From assembly GCA_009780855.1 (NCBI GenBank), contig WQZG01000022.1, positions 1-43,911 of the forward strand: a DNA stretch of 43,911 nucleotides. Reading direction: 5' to 3'. This DNA is from Treponema sp. GTDB taxonomy: Bacteria; Spirochaetota; Spirochaetia; Treponematales; Breznakiellaceae. The translations under genes were made by a program, and so were the position numbers. Under the pieces are notes generated by a model. It saw only the letters and a program-made list of their open reading frames with translations. It was not told the origin of the DNA and searched no databases. Of this stretch, positions 1 through 7,614 are shown piece after piece (positions within the stretch are counted from its first letter, which is position 1; every line of letters begins with the position of its first letter).

Positions 1-23
1 CCCTTTGATCGTCTGGTACCCAT
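1..23 (-). CDS. 5' end of a probable transposase gene (partial)
   Basis: Read on the minus strand, an AGGAGG ribosome-binding site is followed after about six bases by an ATG at 23-21, giving a start of MGTRRSK before the window ends. It lies immediately downstream of the terminal repeat array, where an IS21-type istA gene would begin. An alternative start at 40-38 (MSQEEEW) is in another frame and lacks a ribosome-binding site. Too little protein is visible to name the family. Confidence 0.35.
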
Positions 24-123
24 TCTTCCTCCTGACTCATCTTACAAGGGGGACATTTCTATTGAACGCAGGGGGACATTTCTACTGAACGGAAACAGGG
101 GACATTTCTATTGCATGGCGACA
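1..123 (-). mobile_element. Terminal region of an IS21-type insertion sequence (left edge)
   Basis: Three direct copies of a unit reading GGGGACATTTCTATTGAACG lie at 49-68, 72-91 (one change) and 98-113 (shorter). Read inward from the tip at 123, the element starts TGT, and AAATGTCCCC ends 26 nt from the tip. Multiple internal repeats near TG-type tips are known for IS21-family elements, where transposase binds them. A transposase-like start codon lies just beyond the array, so the element body runs leftward out of the window. The end at 43793-43911 has the same 26-nt geometry. The family assignment rests on architecture, not on a transposase sequence. Confidence 0.6.
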
Positions 124-139
124 TAGAATTGCTGGCGTG

Positions 140-168
140 TTGACCATCCAGGTTCATTATGGTATAAA
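140..168 (+). promoter_or_regulatory. Sigma-70-type promoter of tRNA-Leu
   Basis: TTGACC (140-145) and TATAAA (163-168) are separated by exactly 17 bases and lie 9 bases upstream of the mature tRNA 5' end. This is a near-consensus housekeeping promoter. It lies only 17 bp inside the IS tip, so the insertion did not remove the tRNA promoter. Confidence 0.75.
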
Positions 169-177
169 TAACTCTAC

Positions 178-261
178 GCCCGGATGGTGGAATTGGCAGA
201 CACGCTGGTTTCAGGTACCAGTGCCGTAAAAAGCATGGAAGTTCAAGTCTTCTTCCGGGCA
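178..261 (+). tRNA. tRNA-Leu (anticodon CAG)
   Basis: The acceptor stem GCCCGGA (178-184) pairs with TCCGGGC (254-260), followed by discriminator A at 261. The anticodon stem CTGGT/ACCAG encloses the loop TTCAGGT with anticodon CAG. A class II variable arm follows, then a T arm GGAAG-TTCAAGT-CTTCT (237-253). The 3' CCA is not encoded. The length, long variable arm and D-loop fit leucine tRNAs. The gene has its own promoter and terminator. Its 3' end is duplicated downstream at 434-454, as expected when an element integrates at a tRNA gene. Confidence 0.93.
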
Positions 262-490
262 ATAAAAAAAGGCTCTATCCGTCAAGATGGGGCCTTTTTT
301 TTATTAATCAGAACGGAAGAAGACTTGAACTTCCGAGGGCGCGCCGACCAGAGGGAGGAAAAGGCGCCAGGAATGGCGCCGCCAGCGCCCGGAGGCGGCC
401 CGTAAGCCCGGAGCAGGAGCGCAGGGTTGGAGGGTTCAAGTCTTCTTCCGGGCAATAAAAAAAGGCTCTATCCGTCAGGATGGGGCCTTT
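238..490 (+). repeat. Triplicated tRNA-Leu 3' end (probable attachment-site duplication)
   Basis: The T arm, acceptor 3' strand and terminator of the tRNA (241-298) are repeated directly at 434-490 with a single substitution before the tails diverge. A 20-bp inverted copy of tRNA positions 238-257 lies between them at 314-333. The spacer (334-433) is very GC-rich and contains the pair GGCGCC-6nt-GGCGCC, unlike its AT-rich surroundings. Direct duplication of a tRNA 3' end is the standard trace of site-specific integration by a tyrosine integrase. The inverted middle copy is unusual and unexplained. No integrase gene remains here. Confidence 0.65.
264..303 (+). terminator. Rho-independent terminator of tRNA-Leu
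   Basis: A run of A followed by GGC (264-273) pairs with GCC followed by a T tract (292-302), with about 18 bases between. It directly follows the tRNA. An almost identical copy, with one base changed and the T tract replaced by A, sits at 457-490. Confidence 0.7.
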
Positions 491-990
491 AAAAAAAAAA
501 ACTAAAAAAAGAACCAAATTAACCAAATTGCCTGTAACAGACAAAAACTATCGTTCCCGGCTTATGAGGTTTAGTTTTTTTCCGGACGGGAAAGCGTGCG
601 TCTCCCAAATTTTTCAGTTTAGATAAAACCGAATTCTACTTAGTGTCAAAAGAGTTTTTTTGAATAATAACTAATAATTTTTCCGAATACAGAACAACAA
701 AAAGCTTACTTTCACATATTTCCGATACACGGAAACAGGCTGGAAAATCTTCTTATTACCATTCCCAACGACAACCATAAAAGGAGCAAGGAAAAACCGT
801 CCTGCCTATGCAACACATTACAAACTAAAAAATTTTTTTCTTGTAAAATTGACAATATCATTTTTAGAACCTGATGACGTAATTAACACCCTCAGTAACT
901 ACCATTGTTATGCGATATAAAGGAATTTCATTTTTACAACTGTAAAATTTTTTGTATGGTATGTAAGCTTAATTACAGCTAAAATTCTTA
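491..990. other. AT-rich stretch without a recognisable gene
   Basis: No open frame with a ribosome-binding site or recognisable protein appears on either strand between the duplicated tRNA end and the promoter-like sequences upstream of the small gene at 1050. Scattered poly-A/T tracts are present. It is probably decayed mobile-element DNA. Confidence 0.5.
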
Positions 991-1030
991 TTGACAAAAT
1001 CAATGTTATACTGTAAAGTAACGGTATACT
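991..1030 (+). promoter_or_regulatory. Promoter-like region with an imperfect palindrome
   Basis: TTGACA at 991-996 is a consensus -35 box, but no good -10 lies at standard spacing. TATACT occurs at 1007-1012 (too close) and 1025-1030 (too far). Between them the 20-bp segment 1008-1027 (ATACTGT...AACGGTAT) is a dyad matching at 7 of 10 pairs. This could be an operator for the small gene at 1050. Assignment is tentative. Confidence 0.35.
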
Positions 1031-1049
1031 ATTACCCCAAGGAGATTTT

Positions 1050-1334
1050 ATGAAAAGAATCAAAAATTCAGATTTAATCTGGCTTATAAGAAGCTGCGGG
1101 AGAGCCACGGGTATACCAAATGCAGGATTTGGTGGGTTAGGTTATTATTTTGGTACTCTCATTTGTCAAAATTTTGGTGGACGTATTATTGCTGAAAATA
1201 TCTATATTGATTGGGAACAAGCCGGAATTTTTGGGGAAAAAGGAAATTATGGTCTCCCAACAACCTCGGCTGAGTTTGAATTACCTACAAATCAATTTCC
1301 TAATCTTTTATCTTCTGCATTTGAAATACCTTAA
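1050..1334 (+). CDS. Small hypothetical protein (94 aa)
   Basis: An AAGGAG ribosome-binding site sits 5-6 bases before the ATG, so this is likely a real gene although I do not recognise the family. The protein is glycine- and aromatic-rich in the middle (GFGGLGYYFGTL), with an amphipathic N-terminus beginning MKRIKNSDLIWLIR. It has no signal peptide and no transmembrane segment long enough to be convincing. Base composition is AT-rich compared with the metabolic genes to the right. Together with the next small gene and the broken primase, it probably belongs to a decayed integrated element. Confidence 0.5.
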   Translation: MKRIKNSDLIWLIRSCGRATGIPNAGFGGLGYYFGTLICQNFGGRIIAENIYIDWEQAGIFGEKGNYGLPTTSAEFELPTNQFPNLLSSAFEIP

Positions 1335-1348
1335 TATGATAAATATAG

Positions 1349-1376
1349 ATGGGTATTCGATTAATAAAATACCCAT
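1349..1376 (+). terminator. Hairpin between two small genes
   Basis: ATGGGTATT (1349-1357) pairs perfectly with AATACCCAT (1368-1376) around a 10-base loop, followed by TTATT. It lies 15 bases after the stop of the gene at 1050. It could be a weak terminator or attenuator before the next gene. Confidence 0.45.
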
Positions 1377-1395
1377 TTATTAAAAAGGAATGTTT

Positions 1396-1752
1396 ATGGC
1401 CGAAAAAATTATTTACATTGGATTAACTGAAAAAGAATATGCTGATGTAGAAAAAGCAGCAAAAAAAGAAAAAATGTCAATCCCAACATATTGTAAAAGT
1501 AGAATTATTGATTCGGAATTTTATATTAATTACAAATTATTATTAGAAAAAGTTGAAGAATTACCATCAAAATGCAAATTTTCAATTCATCTATTATGGG
1601 AAAGTGATGAAAATTATTGGAATCAAATATCCAGAGGAGTCAGACTGGCCATGGGAAGACAATTTTACTCTCAGGTAAGTAAAAAAGTAATTAAAAACGT
1701 ATCTGAAAATGGATATGGCCCAAATGGAACAATGTATTATATCAAAAACTAA
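1396..1752 (+). CDS. Small protein with RHH-like N-terminus and possible DUF1413-like C-terminus
   Basis: The ATG at 1396 is preferred over the in-frame ATG at 1390 because AAGGA ends 6 bases upstream of 1396. The 118-residue product begins with a short beta strand then a helix-rich part (IIYIGLTEKEYADVEKAAKK, then MSIPTYCKSRII), resembling the arrangement of ribbon-helix-helix DNA-binding proteins. The C-terminal half (FSIHLLWESDENYW, then GVRLAMGRQFYSQV) resembles from memory the DUF1413 family, whose role is unknown. AT-rich, next to the broken primase, so probably mobile-element cargo. A profile search would decide both domain guesses. Confidence 0.45.
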   Translation: MAEKIIYIGLTEKEYADVEKAAKKEKMSIPTYCKSRIIDSEFYINYKLLLEKVEELPSKCKFSIHLLWESDENYWNQISRGVRLAMGRQFYSQVSKKVIKNVSENGYGPNGTMYYIKN

Positions 1753-1798
1753 TATGTTACAGTTCTAATCTCAGGGCTTATTTCCCTCTAACCCCCAC

Positions 1799-2040
1799 TC
1801 AATACCGTGCCTCCGCAGTCTTGTTCTGCTCAAATCCAATCTCCTTAACCGTATGGTAAAAAACCTTTCGCTGACGGGGCATTACTTGTTCATCACACCA
1901 ATCGGCATAAGTCTTGTAAAACTCCCTTATTCTCCAAATGCTAACTAAGAAAACCGCTTGCTTCAGCTTTCAATTTTTCCACATAGTTCTTGTCCTGCTT
2001 TTCTTCCGAAATCCTGGTCGTTGGCTTAATCGCTCTTCCA
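1799..2040 (-). pseudogene. Decayed C-terminal fragment of a P4/D5-type phage primase-helicase
   Basis: Two minus-strand frames carry linked coding remnants. The upstream piece (about 2040-1944) reads through ISEEKQDKNYVEKLKAEASG to a premature stop; the downstream piece (1939-1799) reads through REFYKTYADWCDEQVMPRQR and KEIGFEQNKTAEARY to a stop. The order (a KL-EA-GFL segment, then FY-YADWC, then a KEIGF segment with an ARY end) matches the C-terminal region of P4/D5-type primases, which ends with a winged-helix-like domain. A frameshift and stop separate the pieces and the N-terminal three quarters are absent. Such primases are hallmarks of satellite phages and integrative elements, which fits the duplicated tRNA-Leu end nearby. 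Confidence 0.5.
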
Positions 2041-2094
2041 ATTCAACTATTTTATTGTTGAGTTTGATTATCTTTTGTTCAAATTAATTATTCT

Positions 2095-2201
2095 AACTTA
2101 TGGTTTGATAAGTTCCAACAAACAACTTGATTAATAAATTTAAAAAAATATTAAATTTTTTTAAAAAATTTGTTGACAGACCCATAAACAAGATTTATAA
2201 T
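2095..2201 (+). promoter_or_regulatory. Strong promoter with A/T-rich UP-like region and upstream operator-like inverted repeat
   Basis: TTGACA (2173-2178) and TATAAT (2196-2201) form a perfect consensus sigma-70 promoter with 17-base spacing. Immediately upstream (about 2135-2170) are alternating A and T tracts typical of an UP element. Farther up, AACTTAT (2095-2101) and ATAAGTT (2108-2114) form a perfect inverted repeat with a 6-base spacer, a plausible repressor or activator site. It reads into the 45-codon frame at 2230 and probably on into the sugar transporter operon at 2498. Confidence 0.7.
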
Positions 2202-2229
2202 TTAATTAGAATAGAGGGGGAAGACCTTT

Positions 2230-2367
2230 ATGGACAATACCAATTTCTTCCATCTAAAAAACTCTGACGATCTTTCAACTGAACATTATTGTATGATGCA
2301 ATATATACATTATACTACCAAATATCTGCCCCGTTTTATAAGCATAAACATCACATATAGATGCTGA
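2230..2367 (+). CDS. 45-codon ORF resembling the truncated N-terminus of a radical SAM protein
   Basis: A GAGGGGGAAG ribosome-binding site precedes the ATG at 2230. The frame ends PRFISINITYRC followed by TGA. The string SINITYRC is what usually leads into the first cysteine of the CxxxCxxC iron-sulfur motif of radical SAM peptide-modifying or coenzyme-PQQ-like enzymes, and the stop falls directly after that cysteine. The rest of the motif and the enzyme body are absent downstream. It may therefore be a relic of a truncated gene; a functional short peptide driven by the consensus promoter cannot be excluded. Confidence 0.5.
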   Translation: MDNTNFFHLKNSDDLSTEHYCMMQYIHYTTKYLPRFISINITYRC

Positions 2368-2497
2368 TATTCCTATTTTTTTAATTTCTTTTTATCATTC
2401 AAATTAAATTTTTTCTCACTAGCTATGTATTTGAATGAATATTACCCTGTTTAACCTGTTCATGGTTATACGGGAAATTTATTCATAAACAGGAATA

Positions 2498-3439
2498 ATG
2501 ATGGATAATAATGCTCAAAAAATGCGTCTGAACAAGAATGCCGGATTTAGGTATTTTTGGTCAAATCGATATTTTTATTTATTACTTTTTCCCTGCGTTG
2601 TTTATTTTATAATATTCAGGTATGTGCCAATGTACGGGCTTATCCTTGCTTTCAAGGATTTTAAATTTGCCAAAGGAATTATCGGAAGTGCCTGGGTTGG
2701 ACTGGAAAATTTTAAATATCTTTTTGGGCTTGATGCATTTTACCGGGTATTCAGAAATTCCATTTATCTGAGTGTATTGAGACTGGTGATCTGTTTTCCA
2801 ATTCCCATTTTATTAAGCCTTGCCATTAATGAAATTCCTTTTGTTTTTTTTAAGCGGCTAACCCAAACCATGGTTTATCTGCCTCATTTTATTTCATGGG
2901 TTGTTATTGGCGGTATTTTGGTAAATCTGCTTTCTCCTTCGTGGGGCCTTGTTAACACTTTTATAAAATCGCTTGGAGGAGAAGCGGTATTTTTTATGGG
3001 AAGCGCCAAATATTTTCGGGGCCTGGTTATTTTTTCCCATATCTGGAAAACAGCAGGATGGGATACAATTATATATCTTGCGGCCATTACTTCAATAGAT
3101 CCGGAATTATACCAGGCTGCTACAATTGACGGAGCTTCCCGGTTACAGCGCATTTGGCATATTACACTGCCGGGCATAAAACCTACAATAATAATACTTT
3201 TACTACTGAGTATCGGCAACATTATGAATAACGGATTTGAACAAATATTCATGCTGCAGAATGGCAGTAATATCGCAGTATCTGAAGTCTTTGAAACTTA
3301 TACTTACAGAATCGGTATTATAAACGGGCGCTATTCATTTGCTACAACTGTCGGATTGTTTGGATCTGTCATTGGTTTTATATTGCTTGTGGTTGCAGAT
3401 CGAATCGCAAAATCCATAGGCGAAGGGGGAATATTCTAA
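2498..3439 (+). CDS. lplB: Sugar ABC transporter permease, LplB family
   Basis: A 313-residue inner-membrane permease with about six hydrophobic segments. The EAA-type loop that docks the ATPase is visible near residues 205-230 (YQAATIDGASRLQRIWHITL). The N-terminal region with LFPCVVYFIIFRYVPMYG is characteristic of the LplB subgroup of oligosaccharide permeases. AGGAA precedes the ATG. The stop is one base before the start of the second permease, so the two are cotranscribed. The operon has no ATPase; members of this family usually borrow a shared MsiK/UgpC-type ATPase encoded elsewhere. Confidence 0.85.
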   Translation: MMDNNAQKMRLNKNAGFRYFWSNRYFYLLLFPCVVYFIIFRYVPMYGLILAFKDFKFAKGIIGSAWVGLENFKYLFGLDAFYRVFRNSIYLSVLRLVICFPIPILLSLAINEIPFVFFKRLTQTMVYLPHFISWVVIGGILVNLLSPSWGLVNTFIKSLGGEAVFFMGSAKYFRGLVIFSHIWKTAGWDTIIYLAAITSIDPELYQAATIDGASRLQRIWHITLPGIKPTIIILLLLSIGNIMNNGFEQIFMLQNGSNIAVSEVFETYTYRIGIINGRYSFATTVGLFGSVIGFILLVVADRIAKSIGEGGIF

Positions 3440-3440
3440 A

Positions 3441-4355
3441 ATGAAAAATCCCCCTGTCACAAAAAACAACCGCGTTATTATAAAAGGATTTGAAGATTAT
3501 GCGATAGAAACGTTCAGTACTGTAATCGTTGCCCTTTTTGCACTGGTTTGTCTTTTACCGTTTATTTATGTGTTTTTTGTTTCTTTTATGTCCTATGACG
3601 AGTACATTGCGTATCCAATGCGCGTCATACCGCGGAGCCCGACCATTAAGGCGTATCAGGACATCTGGGGCTATAATCTTATACATACCGGTTACCGTGT
3701 AACTTTATTTATTACGATTATAGGAACCATCCTGAGTGTGATGCTTTTGGTGATTTCGGCATATCCCCTTTCAAAATCCGCACTTAAAGGCAGAAATTTT
3801 GTTATGGGAATGATCCTTTTCACAATGTTTTTTAACGGAGGCATGATTCCCGATTACCTTCTTGTGCGTACTTTACACATAAACAATACGGTTTGGGCAT
3901 TGATCCTGCCCGGCTGTATAAGCGCTTTTTACCTGATACTCATGAAAAATTTTATTCAGACTTCCATACCACCTTCTCTGGAAGAAGCGGCCAAGGTTGA
4001 CGGGGCCAATGAGATTACCATATTGTTCAGAGTTATTGTCCCTCTTCTAAAACCTGTCATTGCAACGATGATTATTTTCAATACTGTCAACTACTGGAAC
4101 AATTATTTTTCCGCCATGCTGTACATTTCTGACAGGAAACTCTGGCCCCTGATCCTGGTTTTGCGTGAACTGGTAGTTGAAAATACTGAAGTAGTAAATC
4201 CGGTAACGGCAATGATGTTTGCCGAACAGCGGACACATCCTTTTACCCTCAGAATGGCAGCCATAATTGTTGTAATTCTGCCTATCCTTTTTGTTTATCC
4301 GTTTATGCAAAGGCATTTTGTCAAGGGAATATCCCTTGGTTCAATCAAGGAATAA
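3441..4355 (+). CDS. lplC: Sugar ABC transporter permease, YtcP/LplC family
   Basis: A 304-residue partner permease. Features are an N-terminal membrane segment, a periplasmic stretch (SPTIKAYQDIWGYN), a core of hydrophobic segments and the EAA loop around residues 181-205 (LEEAAKVDGANEITILFRVI). The C-terminal GISLGSIKE is typical of YtcP/LplC proteins. It starts one base after lplB and is followed 40 bases later by the substrate-binding gene. LplB, YtcP and an LplA-like binding protein form the usual three-gene set for import of complex oligosaccharides. Confidence 0.85.
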   Translation: MKNPPVTKNNRVIIKGFEDYAIETFSTVIVALFALVCLLPFIYVFFVSFMSYDEYIAYPMRVIPRSPTIKAYQDIWGYNLIHTGYRVTLFITIIGTILSVMLLVISAYPLSKSALKGRNFVMGMILFTMFFNGGMIPDYLLVRTLHINNTVWALILPGCISAFYLILMKNFIQTSIPPSLEEAAKVDGANEITILFRVIVPLLKPVIATMIIFNTVNYWNNYFSAMLYISDRKLWPLILVLRELVVENTEVVNPVTAMMFAEQRTHPFTLRMAAIIVVILPILFVYPFMQRHFVKGISLGSIKE

Positions 4356-4395
4356 AAATTGTGCGTTGCACAATCAAAAAAATTTGGAGGATGCA

Positions 4396-5946
4396 ATGAA
4401 AAACAAATTTCTTTTTCTTGCGGCGGTTTTGGTTTTATCAGGCGCAATGGCCTGGGCCGGGGGAGGCAGTCAGCCAGCTGCTCCCGGAGGACCAATTGAA
4501 GTAACGGCAGTACTGAACCTGAATCCGGAGATAGTTCTTGACAACAATCCAGTTGTCGCAATGATCGAAAAAGATCTGAACATTCGGTTCAAGATTGAAG
4601 CTCCGCCTTCAAGCGGCTACGGAGACAGGGTCAGGATGCTTGTCGCGTCCGGAGAGCAGCCCGATCTGGTTCATTACGGCGCCGATGTCTACGCCACTCA
4701 ATGGGCACAGGAAGGACTCATTCTTGATGTAACTGACATAATTGCCAATTATCCCAATTTAAAGGCAAACATCAGTCAGGAACAGTACGGAGATTGTATT
4801 TTCCTTCCAGACGGAAGGATCTATGGGATTCCCCGTCCAAACAGTTATGATTCCTGGGGTTATATCATTAACAAGAAATGGCTGGATAAACTTGGTCTGC
4901 AACCGCCAAAAACAGTAGCAGATTTTGTAGAAGTATGCCGAGCATTTACCCAGAAGGATCCTGCCGGTACAGGCAGGAACGATACATTCGGCACCGGATT
5001 TACCGGAAGTCTTTCTTCAGGAAGCCAGACAATATGGCATCTTCAGAATGATTTTTTCTCTATGGCATACAGCATTTCGGCATGGCACGCAGGCATGCCC
5101 GATGCTGACGGGAGCGCAAAGGTCAGAACACTTAAGGCCCAGTATCCGGATTATATGAGGCAGCTAAGATCAATGTACCAGGAAGGTATAATTGATCGTT
5201 AATTTTTTACCTATACAGCCGGCACAGAAGCTTATGAAAAATTCGCCCAAAACAGGGTTGGCATAGTAGGCGCTTCCCAAAAGAGCTATATAACCAACGT
5301 CCTGGAACGTTACAACATGAATGTGGCTGACTACATTTATTGTCCGCCTCTGGTTCTTAACGCATCTGATAAACCAGTGTATGCGATGCCGCCTTCCAAC
5401 TGGATGGCCTATTATGTCAAGAAAGACATAAGTCCGGAGAAACAGGATGCTGTGTTCAGGATCCTGGATTGGGGAAACAGTGAAAGGGGATTTACTGCCA
5501 TGCAGGTTGGTTTGCTGGGAGATCATTATTCGGCTTATGATATTAATAACCGTGTAGTCACCCGGACAGCTGATCAAATCGAAGCATTCAGGAAAGTATC
5601 CAGCGGCAACTTTGCCTTTGCCAACGCCTACAGGGATCTCCCGGCAATTCAGGGAGGGTCCACACCAGAGAATACGGCAAAATGGCAGGCAGAAACAAAA
5701 ATCGCTGATGCGGCTACTGTAAAATGCTATTTCGGGTTTACCAAAATGCTTGATCAGATCGGTGTACAGTTCCCCGATATCAACAGTGATCTCAGCAGTC
5801 TAGAAGTCCGGTATATTACCGGTGAAATTCCCTACGAAACACTGGATGCGTATATTAAAAATACATATGCACCCGCCGTTGCCCCTATAAGCGCAGAATT
5901 TGCAGCCTATATGGTAAAAAATCCTGCAAGATACGTAAATCGCTAA
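4396..5946 (+). pseudogene. LplA-like extracellular sugar-binding protein interrupted by one in-frame stop
   Basis: GGAGG 5 bases before the ATG at 4396 fixes the start. The product begins with a cleavable signal peptide ending near AMAWAGGGSQ; there is no lipobox cysteine. The first 268 codons end MYQEGIIDR, then TAA (5200-5202), then the same frame continues FFTYTAGTEAYEKFAQNRVG to 5946. The total length of about 516 codons is normal for LplA-type binding proteins, and the residue at the stop is expected to be glutamate (DREFF), which a single G-to-T change (GAA to TAA) would remove. Either the transporter has lost its binding protein, the codon is read through, or this is a sequencing error. 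An internal ATG at 5317 could only make a fragment. Confidence 0.8.
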
Positions 5947-5961
5947 CAAAGGAGAAATATT

Positions 5962-6780
5962 ATGAGCAAACAATTTAAATTCGGTATAGTTACTGACAAT
6001 GCGCCCCTGAGCGCCCTGAGCAAGGAATGGGAATATTTTGAAGTTCCTGCGGCCATTCACGGCAATTCACTTTTTTCAGATGCCGAGTGGCATGAATTCA
6101 GGGACATGTATAAAAAAGATGGCCGGCCCACCCCAATGACAAGCCATTTCTTTGGTCCCGGAAAAACCGGTTCCGGCGCCAGCGGTGTTTATTATGATCG
6201 CGACCTGATTGAGTTCGCAGCAAGCCGCACTGTCAAACGCATGGCTGAACTTGGAGTCAAGGCTATGGGGTGTTATGGCGGGCATTTTAAATTGCAAGAA
6301 GGTTTCAGCCGAACAAAAGCCATAGACCAGGCGATCAGCACGGTAAATATAATTGCCGATCATTGCGAAGCATACGGCATGGATTTGGCCCTGGAACCAA
6401 TGGCCGATCTTACAACACTGTGGCCGCGGTACCTGGAAGGGATTGAGTTTGCCAAACTTACAGGACGCAAATGTGTAAAAGTAATGGCCGATCTCAATTA
6501 CTTCCTAAAACTTGATCAGCCTCTCGAAGACATCCTTAAATATCCGGAATATTGCCTGAATGTACATATAGCCGGAGAGAAAGGCCAGCCAAACGTAGGT
6601 CTTCGCAAAGATATTTTTGTACATTTGTTCAAGGTATTAAAAGAAGCGGGATATGAAAAAGGCGTTTCGGCGGCATCGCCGTGGGTTCCAACCAACGGAG
6701 CAAAGGAAATTGACTGGAAATACGAAACCGACAAGACGATAAAGTTCCTTCAGGAAATGCGCGCAGATACATATAAGTAA
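5962..6780 (+). CDS. Sugar phosphate isomerase/epimerase (TIM barrel, AP-endonuclease-2 fold)
   Basis: A 272-residue xylose-isomerase-like TIM barrel. Metal-binding positions of the family can be matched to the glutamate in LALEPMADL, the aspartate in VMADLNYF and the histidine in LNVHIAGE. GGAG lies just before the ATG, 15 bases after the binding-protein gene, so it is part of the transporter operon. Family members isomerise or epimerise sugars or inositols, or act on 3-keto sugars; the substrate is not deducible. Together with the ThuA-like protein downstream it resembles 3-keto-glycoside metabolism clusters, which is inference. Confidence 0.75.
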   Translation: MSKQFKFGIVTDNAPLSALSKEWEYFEVPAAIHGNSLFSDAEWHEFRDMYKKDGRPTPMTSHFFGPGKTGSGASGVYYDRDLIEFAASRTVKRMAELGVKAMGCYGGHFKLQEGFSRTKAIDQAISTVNIIADHCEAYGMDLALEPMADLTTLWPRYLEGIEFAKLTGRKCVKVMADLNYFLKLDQPLEDILKYPEYCLNVHIAGEKGQPNVGLRKDIFVHLFKVLKEAGYEKGVSAASPWVPTNGAKEIDWKYETDKTIKFLQEMRADTYK

Positions 6781-6789
6781 TCAGGCTGC

Positions 6790-6813
6790 GGGGGACGGCT
6801 GCGGCTGTCCCCC
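6790..6813 (+). terminator. Intercistronic hairpin
   Basis: GGGGGAC (6790-6796) pairs with GTCCCCC (6807-6813) around a 10-base GC-rich loop, with no T tract. It lies between the isomerase stop and the AAAGGAA ribosome-binding site of the ThuA-like gene. It may protect the upstream mRNA or attenuate expression of the last gene. Confidence 0.45.
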
Positions 6814-6830
6814 ATATAAAGGAAATTGAT

Positions 6831-7487
6831 ATGAACGATTTGATACAGGCTGCAGTACTGGTGGAGAACCATGTTTACGATATAATTTCGTTTCAAAAAA
6901 TGCTTGATACATTTACAGACTGTAATTGTTATGTACAGCCTGTCGATCTGTTTGTCAGGGACATTGATGATAACATGGGTAAATATGATACAGTGTTATG
7001 GTACAATATCAACTGGAATCCTCCTGCACCGGACGGAGAACTGCAAAATTATCTTGACAATAAAATAGGTACAACTGGTCAGGGCATAGTATTTATACAT
7101 CATGCGCTTCTTAATTTTCAGAACCTTGACGTATATACAAAAATTTGCGGTCTGCGCCAAAGGGGCTGGCTGTCGGAAATCAAATATACCCAAAACGAAA
7201 CAGTCAGGCAGCTCATAATAAACCATGAACATCCGATTACACATTCAGTTCCGGATTTTACGATTATTGATGAGACCTATAACATCGGTGAACCTGAAGA
7301 ACCGGGGAATGAAATTTTGATTGCTACAGATAATGAAAAAAGCATGAAAAAAATTGCCTGGACTAGACAGTACGGTAACAGCAGGGTATTCGCATATGCA
7401 TCAGGCCATGACAATAAGGCCTATGCTAACGTTAATTTCAGAAAAATAGTACATCAGGCCCTGCGCTGGAGTGCCTGCCGCATTTAA
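6831..7487 (+). CDS. ThuA-like domain protein
   Basis: A 218-residue protein of the ThuA fold (trehalose-utilisation, glutamine-amidotransferase-like). Family features are a core LDNKIGTTGQGIVFIHHALLNF, then INHEHPITHSVPDF, and a closing segment SRVFAYASGHDNKAY followed by the alpha helix NFRKIVHQALRW. AAAGGAA precedes the ATG by 7 bases. It is the last gene of the sugar operon. ThuA proteins have been linked to conversion of 3-keto-disaccharides; the exact reaction here is unknown. Confidence 0.75.
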   Translation: MNDLIQAAVLVENHVYDIISFQKMLDTFTDCNCYVQPVDLFVRDIDDNMGKYDTVLWYNINWNPPAPDGELQNYLDNKIGTTGQGIVFIHHALLNFQNLDVYTKICGLRQRGWLSEIKYTQNETVRQLIINHEHPITHSVPDFTIIDETYNIGEPEEPGNEILIATDNEKSMKKIAWTRQYGNSRVFAYASGHDNKAYANVNFRKIVHQALRWSACRI

Positions 7488-7523
7488 AAACTAAACAAGG
7501 ACTTTCAAATACTCTCCGCAGAC

Positions 7524-7560
7524 ACTGCCCGATAAATGTCACTGAACATTCAGGGGCAGT
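7524..7560 (+). terminator. Two-tier hairpin after the sugar operon
   Basis: The outer stem ACTGCCC (7524-7530) pairs with GGGCAGT (7554-7560). An inner stem AATGT (7535-7539) pairs with ACATT (7546-7550). No T tract follows, so it may be an RNA-stability hairpin or a factor-dependent end rather than a classic terminator. Confidence 0.45.
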
Positions 7561-7614
7561 ATAGAATTGCTTTATCTGATAAAATTACAACCATGAACCG
7601 GACAGCCAACAACA

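Noticed and set aside
387-454. Second tRNA-like unit: GCCCGGA at 387-393 can pair with TCCGGGC at 447-453
   Set aside because: Only 68 bases apart, no D arm or anticodon arm, and the T stem is poorly paired upstream of the copied T loop. It is better explained as duplication of the tRNA 3' end plus a GC-rich spacer.
1150-1383. Overlapping frame inside and after the small gene at 1050
   Set aside because: No ribosome-binding site; it is a second frame of AT-rich DNA covered by a better-supported gene and extends over the hairpin at 1349-1376.
5317-5946. Independent gene for the second half of the sugar-binding protein
   Set aside because: It is in the same frame as the first half with one stop between, has no start signal, and lacks a signal peptide.
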